This document shows, piece by piece, positions 32,627 to 43,493 of a DNA stretch of 64,000 bases. Numbering within the stretch: the stretch's first letter is position 1; each line of letters opens with the position of its first letter. The notes below the pieces were generated by a model, which saw only the letters and a program-made list of their open reading frames with translations, was not told the DNA's origin and searched no databases. The stretch comes from Scenedesmus sp. ARA3. Taxonomy: Eukaryota; Chlorophyta; Chlorophyceae; Sphaeropleales; Scenedesmaceae. The position numbers and the translations under genes were made by a program. The stretch is from the NCBI GenBank assembly GCA_004335835.1, contig RWJK01001821.1, positions 360,387 to 424,386 on the forward strand. Direction: 5' to 3'.

Positions 32627-34325
32627 GTAAGGCGCAACCAGACCACGGCCAGGCAGCAGCAACGCTCAGTGCACTCTCAGTTGCGGGTAGAACAGGACTC
32701 TCAACACCACCCCTGCAGCCCCATTCCTCCCAAGTTGCCGTGCAAACACCGCTACTGCGCACCCGCACCAGCCGCCCCGCCGCCGGGCGCACATGCTTTC
32801 AGCTGCGCAAACAGCGCCTGCCGTGTGTCCTGCAACTCCCCTGCCCTGCTGGCTGCCTCCTCCCGCAGCAGTGTGGGGTACAAACCCATAGCAGGAAGCG
32901 GCCATTGCAGTGCACCAACACGACGCGCTGTTGTACAAGACCATACTAGATTCAACACAAGTTGGCCTGTGCAGAATGCATTCACTGGTCAATCCTGCCT
33001 CATGCTGCACGCCTGCACACCTGCACCAGCCGCACCGCCGCCGGGCGCACATGCCTCCAGCTGCGCGAACAGCGCGTGCCGCGTGTCTTGCAGCTCTCCC
33101 GCCCTGCTGGCTGCCTCCTCCAGCAGAATGCGGCGCAGCTTCTTCTCCTTGAAGTAGGGCAGCAGCAGCGGGCCCAGCGCAGCCACTAATCCGGCTGTTT
33201 GCTGCTCGCGCACCTGCGGCGTTGACAATGTGCATATGACGGGTGGCGGTGAGCATGGGAGCGGCCGGACTGAGTGCATGCATGCAAGCATGCAGGCAGG
33301 CATGCGCACCCAGCGGACAGGTCTGTTGCAGGCATGCGCAGCAGACACATCTGTTGATCAGGGAGAGGGGGTGGCATGCATGCACGTGCAGCTTCTTCAG
33401 CTTGAAGTAGGGCAGCAGCAGCGGGCCCAGCGCGGCAACCAATGCGGCTGTTTGCTGCTGGCGCACCTGCGGCGTTGGCAACGTGTACAGTTGCAAATGA
33501 CGGGTGGCGGGGAGCATAGAAGTGGCTGGACTCCGTGCATGCACGTATGCATGCGTGCCCAGCAGATTCATTGTGCTGAATTAAAATGTAGTACTGAACA
33601 AGTTGGTGTATCAGTTACTTTCTGCATGCATGTGCGGCAGATGGGTGCAAAGAGTAGGGCAGTGGCTGATATCCGTGCCCCACAAGACCCCACTGCAGCA
33701 ACACACATATTGCTTTACATGCTAAAACACTCTGGAAACTCCATGTTGACACATGGCCACCAGCGCCAGCGTGGCGCACCTGTGCTGGCAGCCGCGCAAA
33801 AGTGAGCCCCAGGCTGTCCAGTGCATGGCGCACCGCCTTACTCATGCCGGCACTCTTGCCGGGGCCCCCGGGTGGTGGCGGCTTGTGCTGCGGAAGTGAA
33901 ACAACAGCAGCCGAGGCAGCGGCAGAGGACAGCCACAGTGTTTAAAATCCGGCCTGGAGTGAGACACAGTTGGATGCACACACAACAGTGCAGATGCGAC
34001 GTATTGGTTGCTATTGTTCCACGGAACGTCATGCGCACAGTGCTGCTGCCGCACCTCTGCAACTTCTTTCTGCAGGGCCTCCACTGCAGCCACCACTTCT
34101 GACGGCAGCCCAGCAGCAGCAGCAGCCGCCACAGCCCCGCCAGCTGCCGCTGCTGCTGCTGCTTCCGCAGCATCCACGGCAGGCTCTGCTGCTGCAGGTC
34201 CAGACACTGCTGCTTGCTGATCAGCAGGCTGCTGCTGCTGCTGCTGCTGCTGAGCCTCCTTCCTGGCGGCAGGCTGCTGCTGCTCCTTGGGCTTGCTGCT
34301 GTCAGGTGCTGCTGCTGCTGCCTCC

Positions 34326-34363
<38 letters not shown>

Positions 34364-37300
34364 AGCTTTGCTGTCAGTCGCAGGCGGCTTCTTCTTGGCA
34401 GCAAGAGCAGCTGCAGTCAATGAACAACAAAGAATGCGCGGTCAAGCAGCCACTGAGTAGCGCACACGCACCCTAGGCAAGATCTGCTGAAGCTAGCAAG
34501 CGCGTCGTCCTTGGAATCATGCTACAAATCCTGCTGGTACAGGAAGAGCACAATTGTGCTTGCTAAAGCCGCGGCATGACAGCAGCCACTTTTGAAGCAT
34601 CAGTGAGCCAGTGTCATGTGCTCCCCAGCAGCAGCGCACCTTTGATGCCCGCCATAGCCTTAGCTGCTGTGCCGCCAGCACTTGTACCAGGTGCTGCTGC
34701 TGCTGTTGGTGCTGCTGTTGCAGGAGCTGGACCAGCCGCGCCTGCATTGCCTGCTGCAGGTTGTTGCTGCGTGTCTGCTGCCGCCGCTGCTCCTGCTTGC
34801 GCCGGGGGTGCAGCTGCGGATTTGGCCTGCAGGGAATCACAGAAACCAGAAACACGGCAGCCGTCAGCAGCGCAGTCGTGGCAGCTGCGGTCTTTCCACA
34901 TAGCTGCAATCCACAAACTACAATGAGACAGTACAGCTCTGCCAGCTTATGCACACCACAAACTTGCAGCATCATGCGTATACCTCACCTTTTTCCCAGC
35001 AGGCGGCTTGTCCTGCGCTGCTGCTGCTGCTGCTGCTGCTGCTGCGGTTGCTGTTGCAGGCGTCTCGCTGAGCTGCCGCTTCTTTTTGCCGCCTGCTGCA
35101 GCAGCATCGCCGTCCTGCTGCTGCGGCTTCTTCTTCTGTTGCTGTGGCTGCTGCTGCGGCTGCTCCTGCTGCTCTTGTGCCTTCTCTGGCTGCTTGCGCT
35201 TCCGGCCAGGCCCAGAGCCCCCTGCTGCTGCAGCGCCTGCTGATGCGTCTGTGTGGTTCTTGGGCTGGCGGGGCTTTGGCTTTGCGCGGGGCTTGCTGGG
35301 CTCCTCAATTGTCTCCACATTGCCCTGCAATGAATGCAACAAACACAGAGCTTGTGAAGATTACAACTGTGCCAGTGCGCAACCGTGCTGCGTCCCCAGA
35401 GACAGGCAGCAGACACACGCGCTCGCTCCGCGCGCCCGTCCNNNNNNNNNNNNNNNNNNNNNNNNNNNNNNNNNNNNNNNNNNNNNNNNNNNNNNNNNNN
35501 NNNNNNNNNNNNNNNNNNNNNNCCCGCCGTACGCGCGCCTGCTCGCCCGCCCGCGCACATGCACGTGCGCATGCCCGTCCGCCCGCCCGCACAGTAGTAA
35601 GTGTAACTACTCAAACGTGCGCACCCACACGCACGCACACGTGCCCGCCCGCCCGCACACACGCCCGCACACACGCCCGCACACACGCGCGCTCGTATGC
35701 ACACACGCACAACAGTGCGCGCGCACATGCACATGCGCCCGCCCACCGCCTGCCCGCCCGCCCGCATGCGCGCGCACACGCTCGTACACACGCACGCACG
35801 CACACCAGCACACAGCTGTGGCGCGGAAGCAGGATGGAACAATAGATACGCACAGCCGCGCACATGCGTTTTGCATGGCAGCGGAATTCAGCACGCAGAA
35901 GTGCAGCTGTAAGCGCCGCACCTGCGTCACGTAGAACTCAAATAACTCTTGGTGGGCGCCCCGCCCCGCACCTCCACCAGCTGGCTGTCATAAATGAAAT
36001 CAATATCAACAAGATCAGCACCCGCCAAAGCATGCCAGCAACACAGTCATTCATCATCCACAGACAGACGCTGCACCTGGGTCACGTAGCAACTGCTATC
36101 TTCGGTCTTCATGGGCAGGCCACCACGCGCTGTACTTCAAAACAATAGTACAACCGTGAGCGCCCTACCTGTGTCACGTAAAAGCCGGAAAACTTTGTCT
36201 TTGTTGGCGCGCCGCCGCGCACCATTTCCAGCTCGCTGTCGTCGATGAAGTCATCATCATAGCGCTCAAAGCGCGGCCGCTTGGGCTTGGGGGCCTTGCG
36301 CGCGGCAGCCTCCTCCTTCTCCAGGTCCACCTCGCCGGCTGCAAGGATGCAGTTGTTATTGTTATTGACAACATAGGTGAGGCTGCTGTTTGCCAGTTTG
36401 AATCAGGGAGGGGAGGTTATGTGCTTTTGCAAGTTGTTGCAGCGTGTCCACATGCATGCGGGGATGGACAGGGCTGTGAATTCAAACGCATTCCAGGAAA
36501 AGACTGCCGGAGCCGGCAGAGCATTGCATGTTGTTGTGACACCTGCAACATGTTATGTAACAATGCGCCCACCCGTGTCATTCCCCTTGTCATCCTCCTC
36601 GTCATCTTCGTCATCGTCCTCGTCATTGTCGCCAGATGAGCCAGCAGCATCGCCCTCCTCGCCAGCACCCTGCAGCACGCCACAACCAGCGCAGGCAGGG
36701 GCAAGCAGGTGTATAAAAAGGCACACAACTGCAGGTGTAGTAGTAACACCACAAGAAGTCACAGTTCACATCAAGGCAGGCGACAGGTAGCATATGTCGT
36801 GCTACACAGGTCTGTAGCAGGAAGGAAAGGTGACGACAGCACCTGTGTGTGCACAGAAGCACGGCTATGCAGCCCACCTCTGCCCAACTGCTCTGTAAGC
36901 CATCCAATAGCACGCCAGTGCCCTTATACTGCAGATGCGCGATTACTGCCCAGCTGCCACAGCATTTGCTGGAAATCCAGTCTGTTGCACAGATTGCATG
37001 TGAGCTGTCTGGCACAGCCGTGCGTGGCAGGCTGCGTTGCCTCACGCACCTCTGCTGCTGGTCCATCTGAGCCGCTGTCATCATCCTCGTCATCGTCCTC
37101 CTCATCCTCATCTTCATCGTCATCCACCTGCAAAGAAACACTTCGATTATTGCTGTTGCCGTCACACCATGCTGGCCTGCTGGCAGTGCTGTTGACAGGC
37201 ACAGCATGCGCAATGCGTGGGAAATAGCAACTGCAGTGCTTCAAGGGCGGTCGCAGGTCTGATTCTGTCAAGCGTCTGCAAGCATATACAGCAGCCTGAA

Positions 37301-38049
37301 CAAAATGAAGCTTTAAAGCTGCTTTCCCTCTTTCCCATCTGCTGTTGCTGCTGCAGCTGTTGTAGCGGCACTTGTTGAGCGCAGCCTCACCTCATACATG
37401 CCCTGCGTACGTTGATACACGCCAGCTGCTGAGAGGCCATGCCTCCTGGCATCGCCGCCCTGCAAACGTAAACACACATCAGCTGCATTCACTTCTGCAG
37501 CAGCAACTGCGCACGCAGCACAGGGCCGGTTGCCATGCTGTGTGCCTGCCATGCTGTGTGTTCGGCGGTGCTGTGCTGTGCGTGGAATCAGGGCCTCCTG
37601 CACTTGTTCGAGGCTCCCAGGCACAGAACAGGATCTTACCTGTGCACCAGCAGCTGTATCCAGCTTCGCACGCCGCTGCTGCATTGCTGCACGCCATGTC
37701 TTGTACTCCAAGCCCTGCTGCTTCAGCACCTGCGGTACTCATGCTGTGTCAGCCTATAGGCTTGGTAGCGTCCTGATGAAACAGCAGCATACGAGATGCA
37801 AATCACCTCTTTGAACTTGAGTTCGATTGAGTTGTGGATATCCACCCAGATGCGCCTGCCCTGGCCTGAAGTAGAAATTGTCTTGCTGCTGCCCTGGGCT
37901 GGTGGTGGGGGCACCACCAGCGGCTGCTCGTCATCGAATGCTGCCAACGATGGTGCTTGATCTTGCGGTGCTACTGCAACTGGCACGATGCGTCGACGTG
38001 GAGGGGGTTGAGCTGCTTTTGAATTGGTTTGCGCCTGAGGTCTGTCCAT
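30028..38049 (-). CDS. UBN: ubinuclein / HPC2-related subunit of the HIRA histone H3.3 chaperone complex
   Basis: Ubinuclein binds H3.3/H4 and works with HIRA in replication-independent nucleosome assembly. Sixteen exons keep phase: 38049-37807, 37729-37640, 37459-37391, 37127-37050, 36669-36573, 36338-36169, 35324-34989, 34826-34640, 34410-34055, 33887-33780, 33213-33021, 32453-32302, 31745-31340, 30978-30869, 30644-30473 and 30158-30028; 965 residues. Residues about 145-190 are very acidic. The HPC2-related (HUN) domain is at 214-249: RYDDDFIDDSELEMV then KFSGFYVTQ. Downstream, LPSEVVAAVEAL, a helix pair, EEALAAAWAAH and ALAELKQIIKQAKKR follow the order of plant ubinucleins. The last exons encode a compact helical segment (GCAIKDMVSRAAQHELN...AYALLCFPGV) resembling a winged helix; this is not a usual ubinuclein part, so a separate gene is possible, though phases fit one model. 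Five introns carry exon-edge copies. Confidence 0.85.
31745..31985 (-). repeat. exon-edge echo array: ubinuclein exon 13 start, three units
   Basis: The start of exon 13 (PDKALAELKQI, from 31745 downwards on the minus strand) recurs with its CTGCAG acceptor from 31855 and 31964, spacing 110 and 109 bp. The two copies read PDKAVAELKQIS. The intron flanks (CA-rich stretch, GGAAGCAATGC) repeat too. Confidence 0.93.
32302..32580 (-). repeat. exon-edge echo: ubinuclein exon 12 start
   Basis: The exon start (GGAGDEDFQPHMSPSAEEAL, from 32453) recurs from 32578 as GGAGDEDFQPHISAAAEEAL with the CTCAG acceptor. The shift is 125 bp. Confidence 0.92.
32583..32625. repeat. (GCA)n / (CTG)n triplet repeat
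   Basis: About 14 triplets. On the minus strand they form the CTG tract in front of the acceptor of the exon 12 echo. Confidence 0.95.
32755..33470 (-). repeat. 254-bp spaced partial copies on both sides of ubinuclein exon 11
   Basis: Exon 11 is at 33213-33021. Its 5' half recurs 253 bp upstream (from 33466, VRQQQTAALVAALGPLLLPYF, with the CCGCAG acceptor). Its 3' half recurs about 254 bp downstream (about 32875-32766, EEAASRAGELQDTRQALFAQL). Confidence 0.92.
35442..35522. other. assembly gap (81 N)
   Basis: Unresolved bases in a ubinuclein intron, flanked by GC-rich alternating CG/CA sequence. Confidence 0.98.
35523..35815. repeat. alternating purine-pyrimidine (CGCACA/CCCG) tract
   Basis: Low-complexity intronic sequence built of CACACGCC, CGCGCG and CATGCACATGCG units with few interruptions. 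Such sequence is prone to Z-DNA and polymerase stalling, which probably explains the neighbouring gap. Confidence 0.85.
35918..36090 (-). pseudogene. decayed copy of the ubinuclein HUN-domain exon
   Basis: On the minus strand 36012-35922 reads DIDFIYDSQLVEVRGGAPTK, then a 4-base deletion breaks the frame before FYVTQ|GTGCGG. It is a copy of exon 6 (DDDFIDDSELEMVRGGAPTK...FYVTQ), 247 bp downstream of it. A second fragment ending in CYVTQ|GT lies near 36077. Confidence 0.88.
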
Positions 38050-38571
38050 GGTGCAAACACAGCTGAGTCTGAACCCGTGAATACATGTATACTTTGATGT
38101 TTTCAAGTTGCCCTATGTGAAGATGGGGCTGGCACCGACACATTCGCACTGAACTGACATCCAGAACCACGACATGGTGTACACCTTGGTTTCTGCAGTT
38201 ATAAAGTATTAGTGTAAGCTTCACAGCTGATGATAAGGCAATACCGGGGCACCTCAGCGACATCGCCCACCAACTTGGCCCATCTCATTAGGATCCGGCA
38301 CTCCGCAGTCGAAGCTAGTGGCTTGAATTTGCATTTGAACAAAGTATACAACACGTTGGAAACAAGAGCTGAGCCGCTTGTGCTTGTTGCGACGGTGTGC
38401 GTTATCCCGAGAGGCAGTTCTGCTGCTCAGTTCTGACCGTGTAGCTAACTTCAACTTGGACAGTTCCCAGCTGCAGCTTTCTCGGGTGGCGCTTCTGTTG
38501 AGAAATGCAAGGCCTTTTTTGGCCGCAGTTGCCGTAGATGCAGTAGCGCAAGCCATTCTAAACCTGGCAGC
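38050..38571. promoter_or_regulatory. shared divergent promoter region, ubinuclein / RUS
   Basis: The 522 bases between divergent start codons hold no coding exon. Promoter function for both genes is inferred from position. Confidence 0.5.
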
Positions 38572-41500
38572 ATGACTGCCCAGCAGCAGCAGCAACAGCA
38601 GCTGACGGTGCACCAGCAGCAAAATGCAAAACACAAGTGCCGCATCACATTTGCCACAATATCTAGCTTGCAGGCACGAGCAGATGCCAGCGACATCAAG
38701 CAAGCACAACAGGCACTGGCCAACACAGTCATGGCAGGGCTCGAGTTGGCAGGCCTGCAGCAGCAGTCTGGGGCTTCGCAGCAACGCAAGCACGCACAGC
38801 AGCATCAGCAGCATCATGCACCACTAGCATGGCTGCACATTCAGCTGCCGGGCTCATCACCAGCCGTACCTAGCAGTCAGCAGGACCACCCGCAGCAGGA
38901 AGCAGCACCCCGCTTCCCTTTCATAGGCAGGGAGCAGCAGCAACAACAGCAGCAGCCAGCTACAGCCCGCAGCACCAGCACCGGCAGCAGCAGCAGCAAG
39001 CCGCCGCCAGACAGAAACAAGCTGCGCACGCGCGGCAGCGATGAGAATCCTGCAAGCGCCCCAGGCATGGTGTGCCTGGAGACAGATGCGGGCGGCAGGC
39101 AGCGCGTGTACAACATCCGGCGCGGCGTGGACAAAGGCAGCGGCAGGCCCTGGGAGGGCTTCGACATGGTGCGCACGTGTCGACACATGTTGGCGAAGTG
39201 ACTGCATTTGGATGCATGCAAGCAGGCCAGCCTGGCTGACGTGTGTACAGATACAGCACCTCTTGCAGCGGGCAGATGCTGACGTGTGCGCCTGTGCTTG
39301 CAAGGCACTCATGCAAGTGTTTGCTGTGCATCTGCTGTGCATTGAAACTGGATACCAAGCAGCAGCAACCTGCAGGTGTGTATGCATGCATGCGCGCAGG
39401 CGCACATTCAAATCCATACCGCACCGCCCCATCACCCCACCTCTAACTCATTATGCTCGCACCAATGCACTGCAGGTTGAGGACCCGCAGACGCACCAGG
39501 GCCGCATGCTAGCGCTCGTGCGCAGCTACCTGCTGCCGCAGGGCTTCCCTGACAGTGTGGCTCCGCAGTACGCCACCTACATGGGCTGGCGCGGTGTGCA
39601 ATACTTTTTTGGCGGCGCCATGAGCGTGTTCACCACCAAGTGCCTGCTGTCGAGCTTGGGCGTGGCGGGGCGGCACTCGGTGGGTTGCAGGAAGCAGGGA
39701 TGCGTTGGCAGCATGGTGCAGCAGGAGGCTGGTGGCAGAGCTTGAGGAAGGACTGGTAGCAGCGCGCTGTTCTTTTGCACAGCATGGAGGCATTTTGTAA
39801 ACTGTGCATGCAGTACACCAGCCATACACAGCCCTGCAGCAGCTGATACGCAGCACCTGCTGCACCTGTCTGAATGTCTGTTGCCACCGGCCTCCTGCAG
39901 GGCGAGGCTGCTGCCGCCATCAACTGGGTGCTGAAGGACGGCGCGGGGCGGCTGGGCCGCTTCCTGTTTGCCCGCTGGGGCCGCGAGCTGGACTGCGAGC
40001 TGAAGCAGTTCCGGCTGGCAGGGGACCTGCTGATGGAGGCAGGTGAGGCGGCATGCTGCTTGTAGCGTGCTCGCAGCTGTGGCAGTTCCGGCTGGCAGGA
40101 GACGTGTTCGTTTGCATGTGACTGCGAGCTGAAGCAGTTCCGGCTGGCAGGGGACCTGCTGATGGAGGCAGGTGAGGCGGCAGGATGGGGTGGCTGCAGC
40201 AGCCGCAAAAGATGGGAGGCTTGGGGGAGTATAAACTGCAGCTGGCCGGGGAGTCGCGGCAAGCGGTGGACGGCAGCAGAACTAAGCTGAGTGCGCACAC
40301 GTGCCGACACATCGCAACGCGTCACAGTTTTAATACGAACCTATAGGCTGCTGCCCGCACACCTGCATCTCCCCGCCGCCCCTTTCAGGCACGCTATCTC
40401 CATTTGTGACAACTTGCTGTGTTTCTGACTCCTGCAGGCGCTGCGCTTGAGCTGTCGACCATCCTAGCGCCGCACGCTTTCCTGCCCCTGGCCTGCTCAG
40501 CCAACCTGGCCAAGAACTTGGCTGCAGTGGCCGCCAGCAGCACACGCGCGCCCATCTACCGCACGTTTGCGCTGCAGAACAACCTGGCAGATATTACAGC
40601 CAAGGGCGAGTCGGTGGCCAACCTGGCAGACATACTGGGCACGCTGGCAGGTGGGTGCAGCGCATGTGTCTTGCACTGCTGCTGAATGGCGCTTATTGCT
40701 GTGCCTGCAGGGTGGCTGGCTGATGCTGTGTCGACATCATGCACAACTGACAGAAGCCAAATAGCCACAAGGAGGCAGCTGCGTGCCGCACAAGCTTCTT
40801 CTCAGCACCATGCCGTGGTGCCTGCTTGCCTGCCCACTGCACGGCTGCGCCCGTGCCGTCTTGCAAAGCAGGCCTCATGCGGCAGTCACTCAACATGCGC
40901 GCGACCTTTTCCCACAAGACCTTGCTGTGCGTTGCTGTTTTCGATGCACTGCTGCTGCTGCCCTGCAGGCATCCTGCTGTCCAAAGGCAAGCTGCCCATG
41001 GTGCCCACCTTCGTGGTGCTGTCCTGCAAGCAGTGTGTATCAAGGCCAAAATCCGTGCTGCCCGCCTGCTGCGCTGCTTGTTTTTCGCTCCTGCAGGCAT
41101 CATGCTGTCCAAGGGCAAGCTGCCCATGGTGCCCACCTTTGTGGTGCTGTCCTGCGGCTACCTGCTGGCCAGCCGCAAGGAGGTGGACAGCGTGGAGTTG
41201 CCATACCTCAACAGGGCGCGCCTGGCCTACACGGCAACCAAGTTCCTGGGCTCGGGTGCGTGGGCAGGCGCAGCTGCAGCAACAGCAAGAAATAGGCATG
41301 TGTTTCCTGCAAGCGGTGCCCGGGTTATGGTGTGCATGCATATCTTTAGGGATGTAAATTCCGTAGGTCTGCCAGCTGACCTACGGCCGTAACTCCGTAA
41401 ACCTACACCGTATCGCCGTAACGCCGTAAACGTAGGCGTAGGTATGGGGGTATACTTTTCTGGGAGGCTAGCTGCTGCTTATTCGTACGGTATATATGTT

Positions 41501-43125
41501 ACACAATGTGTTGATGTATATAAATTGTTGAATTGATGCAGCACCAGCTGCCACAATGTATGCTGGAAACACAGTATCACTACCACTAGCTGGCCGCCAT
41601 GTGCGGTTCTACTGCGTAAACCACGTAGCACACCTCGAGAATACTGGCAGGAGCTTCATCACCCAACACACAGTGGTGGCTGACTCAAGAACACAAAATG
41701 TCGCGGCTGTGTGTGGTGACGTTCATATGATGTGCATATGATGTGGCTTAGTGCAACAGCACAGCTGATGCACTTGTGCGCTTCACCTACTGTATTGCTG
41801 TAGCCAGATGTTCCGGTGGGGGTGTACAGCCTCAACCGAGAGCGGTTCGACGCTGCAAAGCACGACATGATAACCTCTAGCGGCGTGAGCATCGCAGGCC
41901 TTTGTCAAGCTGAACTTCGAGCTGAGCGGGGCCAGAACAAGAATGGCATTTTGCTCGCTGCGAGCAGTTGGCAGTCGATACAGCGCTCAAGAGATTATTG
42001 ATAGTTTGGTTTGAGATCATTCTGACGCTCATAGGGCTCAAAATACGGAAAAAGCAGCCGTTCTGTGCTTCAGCCTACGGACAAGTAATTGGACAAGTGC
42101 CGTAGCTACCTATAGGCACCCCCACCCCGTAGGTCACCCCGTAGGCGCCGCTACGGCTGTTACGGCCGGTTTCTTAGACGTACGCCGTAGAAACCTACGC
42201 CGTAGGACCTGCGGTTACCGAATTTACAGCCCTACATATCTTGTGGCTGCAGAAGGTGTGCTTGATGGCATGCTGCATGGTGGTCAGTGCGGCATGGTAG
42301 ATGTCGGCATGCAAAGAGTTGCGCTTTTGTGTGCACAGCTGCAGCCTTGCTTTTCACGGCGACTGCAGTGGCAGCTGGCAAGCCATTCACATGTGCCTTC
42401 CGCCGCTCATGTTGTGTGTTGCAGGCGTGGTGCCTGGCGTGAAGGAGGCCAACAAAGGAGAACCGCTGCTGCCATGGGGCCGCTACCACCAGGGCAGAGT
42501 GGTGCTGGGCAGCAGGGTTGAGGCAGCCTGCGCGACGCCTGCAGACCTGCACCACGCTGCTGGGCTGTACAAGCATGAGAAGTTTGTCCTGTGCTTCCGC
42601 GCAGATACCAAGAAGGTGAGGGGTGCTATATGCTTTTGACAAATGTAACTGCTGGGTATGCAGTTGTGCACAGGTGGTAACCGACCGCACATGCTTGAGT
42701 TAGCAGTGCGTGCACGGGAACAGCGAAAGGGGCGACATCATGGCGCTGTTGCTGTTGATGTTGAGGGGAACAGCTGGTGATGTGCAGCGAGGAAGCTTGG
42801 CTTGCTTGCGTGTGACTTGTTGCTGCGTGCATCTGGCGCCTTTAGGCTGATGAATGTGTGGTATGGTCTCATCTGCTGTGGTGCGTGCTGTGCCCGTGCC
42901 TGCAGGTGCACATCTTGCTGAGGCAGGGTGCGCAGCCCACAGACTGCCTGAAGGCAGCATTCTCTGCACACGTGCTGCTGCACATGCTGGATGAGGAGCA
43001 CACAGAGGCACCAGCAGCAGGCAGCAGCAGCATTGCAGGTGCCGGCAGCTACGTACTCACCAGCAGCAGCGCAAGTAGCAGCAGCAGCTCAGCTGCTCTT
43101 GCAGCAGCCACTGACAGCAGCAAGG

Positions 43126-43160
<35 letters not shown>

Positions 43161-43493
43161 GAGCGCAAGGGCCTGCGGCGGCTGTTTGGCGGCCGCAGCA
43201 GCAAGCAGCCCAGCACGCAGGAGGAGGCAGCAGCAGCTGCAGCAGCTGCTGCCGCACCTCTGCAGGGTGCTGCTCTGGTGCGTGAGACGTGGAAGAAGCT
43301 TGCAATTGCTCTGCCTTGGAACAGCGACCCTGGCAGTGAGTACTACCGCAAGCTGCTGGAGCGCAGCAAGTGTGCTGTGGATAGCTTGTACAGCGACTTC
43401 TCGCGCCAGGCAGACAGGCAGGGCTGGAAGCTGAGCCAGACAATGCTCAACCCCAAGGAGGCGCGCCTGCTGAAGCTGCAGCTGTCGGTTTGA
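38572..43493 (+). CDS. RUS family protein (ROOT UV-B SENSITIVE / DUF647)
   Basis: RUS proteins are membrane-associated; plant members act in UV-B response, auxin transport and vitamin B6 balance (family knowledge). Seven exons keep phase: 38572-39168, 39476-39679, 39901-40042, 40438-40650, 41097-41255, 42425-42615 and 42906-43493; 697 residues. The first 130 residues are Gln/Ser-rich. The DUF647 core begins about residue 200: RSYLLPQGFPDSVAPQYATYMGWRG, GEAAAAINWVLKDGAGRLGR (family: FQWFLRDLTGMLG), and ALQNNLADITAKGES (family: ALQGNAADISAKEGSQ). Exon 7 holds the conserved tail with poly-Ser and poly-Ala inserts. Exons 3 and 5 have intronic copies, and the intron after exon 5 carries a hAT-type element. 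Which of the six plant RUS types it matches cannot be decided. Confidence 0.94.
39991..40181 (+). repeat. exon-edge echo: RUS exon 3 end
   Basis: The last 52 bases of exon 3 (39991-40042) and the following GTGAGGCGGCA recur without a change at 40120-40181, shift 129 bp. A shorter copy (GCAGTTCCGGCTGGCAGG) lies at 40082-40106. Confidence 0.96.
40969..41152 (+). repeat. exon-edge echo: RUS exon 5 start
   Basis: The first 57 or so bases of exon 5 (from 41097) recur from 40969 with the CTGCAG acceptor, shift 128 bp. Three bases differ (one Leu/Met, two synonymous) before the copies part. Confidence 0.95.
41347..42234. mobile_element. hAT-type non-autonomous DNA transposon (888 bp)
   Basis: Terminal inverted repeats are TAGGGATGTAAATTC at the left end and its near-complement GAATTTACAGCCCTA at the right end. 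An exact 8-bp target duplication, CATATCTT, flanks it at 41339-41346 and 42235-42242. An 8-bp duplication with TAGGG-type ends is the hAT pattern. Both subterminal zones are packed with CGTAGG/CCTACG and CCGTAA/TTACGG motifs in both directions, as expected for transposase binding. The interior is more AT-rich than its surroundings and has no transposase-length frame, so the element would need a helper. It sits in the RUS intron between 41255 and 42425. Confidence 0.92.

Noticed and set aside
41556..42001. Transposase fragments inside the hAT-type element
   Set aside because: Two short frames of about 60 residues have no hAT dimerisation or catalytic motif.
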